Shown here: positions 25,901 through 33,611 of the stretch, piece after piece
Position numbering within the stretch: the first letter of the stretch is position 1
Layout: the number at the start of each line of letters is the position of its first letter
NCBI GenBank assembly: GCA_006937955.1
Contig: SSNP01000015.1
Span: 2,476,612-2,540,611, forward strand
Direction: 5' to 3'
DNA: 64,000 bases
Source: Pachypanchax playfairii
Lineage: Eukaryota > Chordata > Actinopteri > Cyprinodontiformes > Aplocheilidae
The notes under the pieces: model-generated
Database searches by the model: none
The model's input: only the letters and a program-made list of their open reading frames with translations
What the model was told of the DNA's origin: nothing
Made by a program: the position numbers and the translations under genes

Positions 25901-28900
25901 GAGTGAACAACAGTGCAGGACACCAGTAGTATCTGAAGATCACTGTCACTCATGCCATTGTAATGTTATACTCAGGGATCATTAAGGCCCTTCAGGGTCA
26001 GTTCTGGAAAGGATGTGTTTTTTTTTTGTTTTTTTTTTACTTTTTGCATTAGAGTTCCTTAAGAAATTCCCAAATAAGGTGAGACACATGTTTTATCAGC
26101 AACGATTAGTGCCAAGTCTCTAAAAAAGAAATTACATTTGATGGATGTTGTATGACATTTGGGAGATATTTTGTACAAGAGCACAACAAACTTCTTCATT
26201 TATGTAGACACTTGGGAAGGAAACAGCTTCTTTCTTTTCTTTTCTTTTCTTTTCTTTTCTTTTCTTTTCTTTTCTTTTCTTTTCTTTTCTTTTCTTTTCT
26301 TTTCTTTTCTTTTGATTTAATAAATTTGTTAACTCTTCTTAAAATGCACATATATTTTGCCTGGACTTGCAGGACTTTGATTTTGTCAGTGTGCGAGAGG
26401 CAGGGTTACAACTGGACAGGTCACTGGTCCATCACAGAGCCACATAGAGAGAAACAACCAGTTCACACACACACACACACAAACTTCCAGGGTCAATTTT
26501 AGGGTCACCAGATAATCTGAAATGCATTTCTGGATTACTCAGAGAAAAGCCACATATGTACAGGGAAACATGCAAAAGCCACACAAAAATATTCCAGCCA
26601 TGAGTTCTTATACAAGACCCCCACCCATGTATCCTGCATACAGGTTTGCATGATTTTGCCAGGTTACACACCTTTTCAGCCACTAGAATAAAATAAATTG
26701 TCTTAAAAGACTAAATAAGATTAACTTTCTTGGAATAAACTGACAACATGAATGATTTACTGCTTTAAAATACCAAATATTTGCAAAATAAAACTTCGAA
26801 AGGATTTGAAGTCTCTAAATATGAACCCATGGTAGTTTTGTGTTGATGTGACCTTGTGTAGGTTTCTTGGAGCCGAATGAGTCTGTCTTGTTAACACACA
26901 GTGACGCTCCCAGTATTTACACAGGTTCATTATTAAACCAAAGAATTCCAGCTTTGCTTCTTGTCCTTGTGGAGCGGCTGTCCGTCTAGAGTTAAACATC
27001 TAAGGAATGCCATAACAGCACAATGTGAAATTTACTTTCTTCAAGTTCTAGCAAATATAATACATAATATATGTACATTTTACCAGCTGTGTAAACACGC
27101 TCGAGGCAGAAGCTTGGTTTACTGTTGGCTGCCAAACTTTTAAAGCAAAGCAGTCTCATTTGGAAAGAAAACAAACCAGCCTGTACAAAAGTCTCATTAT
27201 TTCATATTTTTTCTTGCAGTTCTTTTGTTTTAACACCATCTTGAAATTGCATGTTGTGTTAAAACGACTCCACGTGATACAATAACATGCAGACTGAAAT
27301 CCACATGTGCATTATTGAGATTAGACTTGACTTTTGAATCAAAATAAGACAAAATAAATTTAAATCAGAGTTTTAACTGTGTTTTTTTTTTTAGCTGCGG
27401 TATTAAATTTACTGTAAAGGTGAATAAAACCTGCAAATGTTAACACCGGAAAGCAGGACACACCCTGATGTGTGTGTCTGTGTGTCTTTAGGGAAAGGTC
27501 ATTACAAGCAGGAGCATGCTGGGATATGAGCACCTGCTGGTTGGTTGGTGAGCTGTTCTTCTGCACCAGTTCATATAAGAAGAAAAGTTTGCAGGTTTTC
27601 TTATGAGGAAATGAACTGACTGTAGACAAGCTGCTAGAAAATAACCACAAACACACACCCTTATGTTAGAAGGCCTCAGTTTTTGGAGCTCAGATGTCAA
27701 ATGAAGGTCAATCCTCAGACACTTGTTAGTATATGAATCTATTTATATGAAGCTGTATTGCTGCACAAAAAAACTTTCAGTCACACAAGCTACTTGTTTG
27801 TGTATAAAATTGTATAGAGACTAAAAAAGATTTACTCATTTGATTCAGTGAACATTCGCAACAAGTCGTTCCTTGTTGCTGCTAAAGCTTGTGGCGGAAG
27901 TATGGCCCAGCGCAGTAGGGTGTCGATGTCTTTTAACACAACTGAAAGTGCAACTTCCCTTTTAATACACACACCCTTTGTTGGATCTACCTAAACGCAG
28001 GCGACAACAGATAGTGAAAAGGCAGCAGTTTTCTCTGTGACAGGCTCAGTCAAAAGGATTACAGCTGTGAAATCAATATCAACATGTCTGGCCTCAAGAT
28101 AAAAGATAAAAGTTCAACAGGCAAATAGACAGAGGAGCTGATTATCACCATGACATCAGTCAGTATAACACAAACCTACAGAAAATATTCAAAGCTTTAG
28201 ATATTTTGTGCATTAAGTTATATTATTATTTGTTTTTAGTTTAAACAAGTTCAAAAACTGAATGAGATAAAGATCCCCTCCAATAACATGAAACTCACTC
28301 AACTCCAGTCTTTGGTGTACAAAGACACATAATTCAGTTTTAATTTTGCATAATTTGGGAGCTATAACAAATATTTTACATGACTTCTGATTGACGCTAT
28401 TAGTGTGCTTGAATCTGTCCTTGTTAATGAAATTAAAGAAAATAAACAGCCAGAACTAACAGCACCCCCACAAACCAGTGACCTGTCAGTAGCATCAGCT
28501 GCACGTGATAAAGAGCTGCCATATTGCACATGGACGCCATCGGAGGAGACATCAATCTTAGATTCAGCATCTTCATTATAACAACTGATGCCAATTAATA
28601 ATAAAATTAGTTTTCCTGTTCAGAATTCCACAGATACACACATCTCTCTTGTAAAAGTTTTCTTTCACAAAAGGTTATCAGGCGTGCCTGAAGTTAAACC
28701 AGCACGTCTTGTAAAACTTAGTATGTATGGTGTGACCCTGATAACGCTGCCTTCAGAGGACGTGACTGACCTACTGACTGACCTGACTGTGATGTGAAGT
28801 CATTCATTAAAACCCAGATCCAGAGCGGAGCGGAGCAGCTATCAACCTGCACATAAAACCATGTCAGACCAGTTTCTTCATCCTGTCTGACAGATTAGAA

Positions 28901-29693
28901 ACTGTATGTGTTAATGAGCCCATGCATGATGCAGACAGTCAGGGAGGTGTGAATCTCTTGCATCTTTTGTCTGCAAAATCAGAAAAAAAATGTCTTAATA
29001 GTTTCAGGATCTAAAAAAATGATATCCAGAGATTATTCCGTGTTTAAATGCTTTATTTAAATTGTGTTTTAGATATTTTGGTGCCAAATGAAATGAACCT
29101 CCCTGGTTGGGTGCGCCTGCCGTCTCATTCATGTCTCCAGGGGTGCTCCTGAAAGCTGGCGTCTACCAAAAACAGCCACACAACACTAACTGGATCCCCG
29201 GTGCTGTACGGGTGTCAGACCGGACCCAGAGCGCACAGAGATCACGACCAGGGGGATGCGCGTTGACAGGAATCAGTCCGGTCCACCCCATCCCCTTTAA
29301 ATTCTGTTCCACGTTACTGCGCCCCTTTGAAAAAAAGATCCTTGCACAATGAGAGCATGCTGCATCACGCCTGCAAGCACATTTTTTATGGTTTACTCCA
29401 CTCAGCCTGACTCCCGTGATTTCAGTGCGTATGCACTCGCACCCACCTGCTTGTGTCGTATCGGTCAGATCGTAGCTCATCCCTGGGTAGTCTCTCAGCT
29501 TCCTGCCGCTCAGGTTCAGTATCCCCGAGCTGACGGCATCCTCCAGAGCCCGGTCCAGGCTGCGGGCGGTGTGGTGCTGCTGCTGCTGCTGGTACTGGCA
29601 GATGGCCGGGCTCCAGTGAGGTCCGCCGGGGTAGTCATGGCTTTGTAGAGCAGCGACAGCTCCCACACCTCCCTGACCAGACGCCATTTTCAC
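3176..29693 (-). CDS. lrch2: LRCH2: leucine-rich repeat and calponin homology domain protein, 21 coding exons, complete
   Basis: Exons (plus coordinates, in order of translation): 29447-29693, 21118-21262, 20775-20901, 20584-20689, 18967-19103, 18648-18778, 18439-18526, 17286-17382, 17065-17162, 16863-16930, 13007-13111, 12660-12728, 12281-12340, 11467-11515, 10976-11116, 10554-10604, 10417-10480, 8632-8744, 4125-4262, 3592-3669, 3176-3295. The total is 2232 nt, 743 aa, and phase closes at every junction. LRRs span about aa 85-260. A low-complexity linker follows with segments typical of LRCH2 (PSDDDTVSLHSQVSE, FGLKPRSAF, FTMRRKMEHLREE). A C-terminal CH domain covers about aa 625-735. The ending HILEERGLVKVGVTVQALL fits LRCH2 and not the membrane-anchored LRCH1/LRCH4 tails. 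A start two codons downstream (M at 29687) is equally plausible. LRCH proteins are cortical scaffolds that bind DOCK-family exchange factors; that role is family knowledge. Linkage to WDR44 supports LRCH2 over LRCH3. Confidence 0.93.
3350..3350. other. Single ambiguous base (N)
   Basis: One N interrupts an A-rich tract in the last LRCH2 intron. It does not affect any exon. Confidence 0.9.
4263..8631. other. LRCH2 intron between exons 18 and 19, repeat-bearing
   Basis: This 4.4-kb intron has no supported exon. It contains a dispersed-repeat-like segment at 4440-4660. A stretch at about 5230-5360 looks like retroelement debris. A region at 5850-6300 is unlike its surroundings in composition, but I could not assign it to a family. 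Confidence 0.5.
4440..4660 (-). repeat. Dispersed repeat fragment, SINE-like appearance
   Basis: The segment ends in a tRNA-like or satellite-like phrase (gaactggtgaccctctggtt, then gagctactgcacccc), typical of short interspersed repeats in fish genomes. The family is not certain and no target duplication is clear. Confidence 0.4.
14590..15480 (+). mobile_element. Decayed non-LTR retrotransposon, reverse transcriptase fragment (L2-like)
   Basis: Broken reading frames encode recognisable reverse-transcriptase pieces. One is a finger/palm segment near 14650-14829 (QLLFAYHRGVGVKNAILHLL). Another is the conserved TGAPQGTVLSPLLFTLYTSDF-type motif near 14980-15045. The catalytic-loop remnant (YSDDSA-like, shifted in frame) lies near 15078-15100, followed by VDFRKSS and EEEYKYLVF. 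Several frameshifts and stops separate the pieces, so the copy is dead. It lies in the LRCH2 intron between exons 10 and 11. The flanking 15500-15850 sequence, with the phrase aggtttcttcagttcttatt, may be part of the same insertion. Confidence 0.8.
16200..16400 (+). mobile_element. Decayed Tc1-like transposase fragment
   Basis: The sequence around 16255-16315 reads as a degenerate form of the Tc1 transposase stretch around the first catalytic aspartate (fish copies read roughly 'N-V-L-W-T-D-E-T-x-x-E-L-F-G'). Here it appears as aacatcctttggactgatga followed by aatctggagctttttggc. Frameshifts destroy the frame. The adjacent 15890-16180 stretch has an open frame on both strands and may belong to the same insertion, but I could not place it. 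Confidence 0.5.
19905..19930 (+). repeat. Poly(A) run, 26 bases
   Basis: An uninterrupted A tract in an LRCH2 intron. It could be the tail of an old retroposed sequence, but nothing recognisable lies upstream. Confidence 0.8.
20730..20768 (+). repeat. Imperfect CA microsatellite next to LRCH2 exon 3
   Basis: A (CA)n tract with interruptions fills most of the 85-base intron between exons at 20584-20689 and 20775-20901. Confidence 0.85.
22143..23363 (+). mobile_element. Tc1/mariner-type transposon, 1221 bp, both ends intact
   Basis: The two ends are inverted copies: CACTCACCGGCCACTTTATT at the left and its complement reading into GGCCGGTGAGTG at the right. TA dinucleotides flank at 22141-22142 and 23364-23365, the expected target duplication. 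The interior carries a single transposase frame in plus orientation. The element sits in LRCH2 intron 1 in antisense to the host gene. Terminal sequence and structure are those of a very common Tc1-like family in fish. Confidence 0.95.
22291..23331 (+). pseudogene. Tc1-like transposase broken by two in-frame stops
   Basis: One continuous frame of 347 codons, counting the final stop, is interrupted only by TGA at 22762-22764 (codon 158) and TAA at 22807-22809 (codon 173). There is no frameshift. The N-terminal paired-like helix-turn-helix region (GLSISETADLLGFSRTTISR) is followed by an arginine-rich linker (SRRPRR). The first catalytic Asp lies in WSDES, directly before the TGA. The second is in QQDNAPCHK and the Glu is in SPDLNPIEHLWD. 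By direct count, 36 residues separate the second Asp from the Glu, where the classical Tc1 pattern has 34. The copy is inactive but young, because only nonsense changes are seen. Confidence 0.93.
25368..25379 (+). repeat. G12 homopolymer
   Basis: Twelve consecutive G bases in LRCH2 intron 1, immediately preceded by ggc. This could be a real tract or a length artefact. Confidence 0.8.
26228..26313 (+). repeat. (TTTTC)n pentanucleotide microsatellite, about 17 units
   Basis: About 86 bases of nearly perfect TTTTC units form a pure polypyrimidine strand in LRCH2 intron 1. The complementary strand is (GAAAA)n. Confidence 0.97.
26400..26640 (-). repeat. Dispersed fish repeat, minus-oriented copy
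   Basis: Read on the minus strand, this segment matches the order of phrases in the copy at 37046-37320. These are a 'gcatgttt' block, the 'ctctaaatt'-like block, then 'tctctatgtggctctgtgat' and 'ccagt'. It is interrupted by a short CA tract at 26462-26480. Confidence 0.6.
29447..29693 (-). other. First coding exon of LRCH2 with polyglutamine tract
   Basis: The exon encodes an N-terminal low-complexity region including Q-Y-Q5-H-H, specified by CTG/TGC repeats on the plus strand at 29577-29592. The family-typical ARSLDRALEDAVSSGILNL and LSGRKLRDYPG follow. It ends with a GTGGGT donor in phase 1. The ATG at 29693 has a second Met two codons on (MKMASGQGG). Confidence 0.9.
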
Positions 29694-29920
29694 AAAAAAG
29701 AGAAGAAATTACTGTTAGAATAATACAGAGCGCACAGCGGCCGTTTCTCCGCCCATGCGCACACAGACAGGGTGCGTTCCCGGGACGGACGCTAGGGGAT
29801 GGGCTTCTGACAAACTGCTGCTGCTGGAGGTGATGCTGGTGATGATGTGGAGGGTCGGGTAGCCATTTTAGGCTTCAACACCCCCCCCACCCCACCCCAC
29901 CCCACCCCCTTTTAACCTGG
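29694..29920 (-). promoter_or_regulatory. GC-rich 5' flank of LRCH2 with G-quadruplex motif
   Basis: The region directly upstream of the LRCH2 start codon is much richer in G+C and CpG than the surrounding DNA, which suggests a promoter and 5' UTR. At 29881-29909 the minus strand carries five G-runs of four or more separated by single T bases. That is a canonical single-base-loop quadruplex motif about 190 bases upstream of the ATG. Confidence 0.6.
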
Positions 29921-30129
29921 CAATATACATCTCATGAAAGGGGTACAAAAGCAGCGCAGGAGGGCAAGAATATTCTCTCATGGTTGGTTTCCAGTTGAGG
30001 ATGATAGACAATAGTGGAAACAGTCAGAAAAAACATTTAAACAGAATCAGTTGAACTTAAAGATTGCATCACATTCACAATAAAGTTTAATTTGAGCATC
30101 CAAATGTCTGTTCAGCTTGTAAATCAATT

Positions 30130-30280
30130 TAGAGTTAATCTGTGAGTGCTGGGAGAAAATCCCAGCATGCACGAGGAGAACATGTAAACTCAGTGCAGAA
30201 GGTCCCAATCACCAGTCAAACCCAGGACCTTCTCACAACGAGCCAACAGTGCTGACTAACTGCACCACAGTGCAGCCCTG
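30130..30280 (-). repeat. Dispersed fish repeat, minus-oriented fragment
   Basis: Read on the minus strand, this matches the start of the copy at 37046: 'tgcagttagt', a 'cctgggttt' block, 'actgagttt' and 'acatgttctcctcgtgcatgc'. Only the first half of the unit is present. Confidence 0.6.
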
Positions 30281-31055
30281 ACAATATAAAAACCAGAGAC
30301 AGTGACTACTGTGGGTCTTCTGATCCACAATGTTTTCATCGACTTTCATAGGAGCAAAACATTTTGTTTTCCCTTTCAGTCTAAAACTTCAACAACCAAA
30401 CAGCCAGTGTGTTTTATTTCTATATGTTCTCATCTAAACTGGGTTGTGGGAGCAACATCTTCAGCATCCCAGAATCTCCCATGTCATCTCCTCCATCTTA
30501 TCTGGAGACACTGTGGCCAAATATCAGACCCTCGTCAGCAAGCCTCGGGTCTACCTTGAGGTATTGGTGTTAATACCAGTAAACAACAAGGTGAGTTCAA
30601 ACAGACTTCATCAGCTCTTCAGCATCAAAGATCAATATGTAATTTGTAATTAGTTTTTATTTTATTGTTATACACAAAATTTCCCTTTTGTGATTAAAAA
30701 AAGCAGGTTCAATTAAATTCAGACTGTAAACAGCTATGTTGTGCTTTGTTTGGCTTTAATGGGACAAAAAAATGAAATACCAAGCCACGCACGTCTTCAT
30801 CTGTAGGACTAATTAAGCTGTACTTCCTGCTACCATGAGCCCAAGTTCTCTTTTCCAGATCTTATAGCATTAAGAAAACTGAAGTAATTTTCAATGTTTA
30901 TGGGAATGACTATAAATTACAAAAAATGCATGACCAAATAACTTCTGTACACAAATTATCATGAGCAGCCTATGATAAATTATTTGAATGTATTCATGTG
31001 TAAATTTTTCCGAAATGGTAATATCTTATTAGGTTGTGCAATGTTTTCCTGTTAA

Positions 31056-31715
31056 AGCAGTACTGAATAACCTCTCCGCAGCCGTGTCTCAGACAGTCGT
31101 TACTGGAACCGGTGTTCTGCAGAAATATGCTACCTGTTGAGATGTGCTACACACATGCACTGTTCCACTGTTTTGACTTCAATAGACTTATCATCTCTTT
31201 TTGTTTCTATATTTTTCCATAAATACATTTTACCTATTAAATAAATTCTTCCAGGACAGGAACACTAAAAATGATGTTATTTTTACTTTCTTTGCATTGT
31301 CAGAGCGACAGGCAAATGTTTGGACACACCCAGAGGAAAAGGATCCAACAATGACCGATAAGGACCCAGAGGGCTTTTATATAGAAAATATCAGGGAAGG
31401 ATCATAAAAATATGCTTAAACAATTAACAGGACACACTCGCCATAAACAAGAATACTGTAAACTTCTAATGACATTTCATTATGAAATAAGTTGTTAATT
31501 TGTACTATGGCGGCATTTTTCTTCAGGGCAGCATAAATCATCAGAACACCACTTCCGGCTGAGACCCCAATTACGGAGGTTATTAAGTCCATTGCAAAGC
31601 CATCTGAGGGTTGAGAGTGATGTCTGATATGAAGCTGAACATGTTTTTCTGTGAGTATCCACTTAGACAAGTTTCAAAATTGTAGTCTAAAGTTTTAAAA
31701 GTTATTCAGTACTGC
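31056..31715. mobile_element. Small inverted-repeat element, about 660 bp, non-autonomous
   Basis: AGCAGTACTGAATAAC starts at 31056, directly after TTAA at 31052-31055. Its exact complement, GTTATTCAGTACTGCT, ends at 31715-31716. The right flank reads TTGT, so the TTAA duplication is intact only on the left. The interior has short open frames on both strands, but none looks like a transposase. The ends resemble those of the element at 58546-59282. Confidence 0.6.
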
Positions 31716-33611
31716 TTTGTCAGGCAGTGGACAGTGAACAGAACACAGATTATGTTTGTGTAACTTGGACAATGATCTACAAGACAAGGGAAATGTTATT
31801 AATTTTTATTCAGAAACAAAAGTTTCCCAACAGTTTTTGGTTTTAAACAATTTCTTTTTATCTTACCTTGTTAGGAAATATCAGATCAAAGTGTTCCCAC
31901 ATAGGGAAAATCCTTCTCTTCCTCGCTGGCTCCATCCTATCACTACTCTCCTCACTCTCCTAAATCTCTAAACTCTCCAAATTATCTAAATGCTATCCAG
32001 ACTCTATTATCCAGACTCGCAACTAACCACAAGTCTCCTTTAAAAACCCATATTTTCATCGGCGCCTGAGAGGTTTATATAGCTGTAAAATGCAAAGGCA
32101 AAATATCAATATTCATTTTACTCCTAAATTATCTATAAATCATGAAACAACAATTCTGGTTTATGAGATTCCCACCAGTTGGGTGCAGGGCTGAGCCCCC
32201 TTAGACTTTAAAGTTTATGAACGCCTCTGATGAGGATAAACACTTTCCCCCTTTACTAAACTCGTTAGTTGCCAAAAACTTTAGACAAAATATAGATGGC
32301 ATTTTAAACAAATCTCTTTTTTAAGCATTTGACCAAAGCACACATGGAAGGAGGAGACATTGGGCGCATTTGATGACGTGCAGACTGAGCAGGCGTCCGA
32401 AGCAGCAGCAGTTGCAGTTCGGAATCTTCCTGCATCCTGGTGGCTCGTTGTCACAGAAAACATACGTCGCAGCCAAAATGATGAAGCAGTAGCATAAGAC
32501 ACATACAGTTGTACCCAAGGTATGAAACTGTATGCATGCATTGCGCTTTAATTAAATTAAATGTCCTGCAGCGTTCTTGCCAGTCACGGTGCATTTTGTC
32601 GTTAAAGCAGAGTAACCGTTGAGTTAGCTTGAATAGCTAGAATACCTTTTTCTCTGTTGGACACACAGAGAAAGAAGTTGTTGACAGTTTTGATACACAT
32701 GCAAGGAAACTGCACTATTAGATAAATAATAACTCAATTGAACAACGTGTGTGTAAATGCTAACTCCAACGACTGGTTGCTAGGCTAAACATTGTAAGCT
32801 AACGTTAGCTCACAGAGGGAATGTGTTTTATTCAGACCAGGCCTGTAGACGCTGTTCTTACTACAAAAAGGACTAAAACTAATTGTGTTTTGCTGTAAGT
32901 TGTGTCAAATTTATACCATTGCGTTTACATTAATAGCTATATTGTGTGGTACGGTTTTAGCAGCCTTCTCTTCAGACTTGTTCCAGCTCTCAGTAGTTTG
33001 ATGTCCCTGCATAAGTACCATCTGATTTTATTTTAAGATGTTTAAATGTGCAAATTTATTATTTTGGTGGTTTCTGTGACTGAATTTTTTGAGGGGGTCT
33101 GATCTAAGGAAGGAGGCTCTGTGTAATACAGAACAACAAACATGTTTTATTATTCACTAATCCCAGATCTGTTGGAAATATGTTTTTTTGTTGTTTATTT
33201 AAAGGCCAGAATTATTCCCACCCTTTCTCAGTAATTATTAAATATTTCTTGATGTAAATTTGACAACCATCATTACTAGTAATACGGGTTTTGCACATCT
33301 CTGCAAAAGCTTCATAATCTTTATATTTTTTCCATTTTTTTATACCATTTGGCTGATTATTTTGGATTGTCTTATGCTTCTGAGTAGCGCATTTTCCTTC
33401 TGATTTGGTTTTTTGATGGGTATTTTTGTTCTTTTTTCTTTACAGGTGATCTTATAATACATGTTAGTAACAAATCTGAATCGTATTTTTTTATGTAAAA
33501 AAACAAAATAATACAGTAGATGTCTGCTGCTTACTTCTTACTGCCATAAAAAGGCTATTTTAACAACATTCTTTTTAATCTGTGTCTATTTTTATTTTTA
33601 GCAGTTTCAGA

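Larger units (their letters stand above)
21263..29446. other. LRCH2 intron 1 (8.2 kb)
   Basis: This is the longest LRCH2 intron and separates the polyglutamine-bearing first exon from the LRR exons. It holds the Tc1-like element at 22143-23363, a G12 run, a long TTTTC repeat and a minus-oriented dispersed repeat near 26400-26640. I found no supported exon in it. Confidence 0.75.
29921..33611. other. Spacer between LRCH2 and U2SURP, including U2SURP 5' region
   Basis: The two genes are divergent, with 3.9 kb between start codons. The stretch holds a dispersed repeat (30130-30280) and an inverted-repeat element (31056-31715). The U2SURP ATG exon has untranslated bases after an acceptor, so a noncoding first exon is expected upstream. 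A donor-like site (acccaag then gtatga) at about 32519 is one candidate for its end. I cannot fix the promoter. Confidence 0.45.

Noticed and set aside
29163..29446. Continuation of the first LRCH2 exon frame beyond 29447
   Set aside because: The frame stays open by chance past the donor GTGGGT. Joining at 29447 to the exon at 21262 restores the conserved DLSKN repeat start and correct phase.
31201..31407. Terminal coding exon of a host gene (frame ending ENIREGS)
   Set aside because: It lies inside the inverted-repeat element at 31056-31715 and has no recognisable family match. Kept only as a note in that finding.
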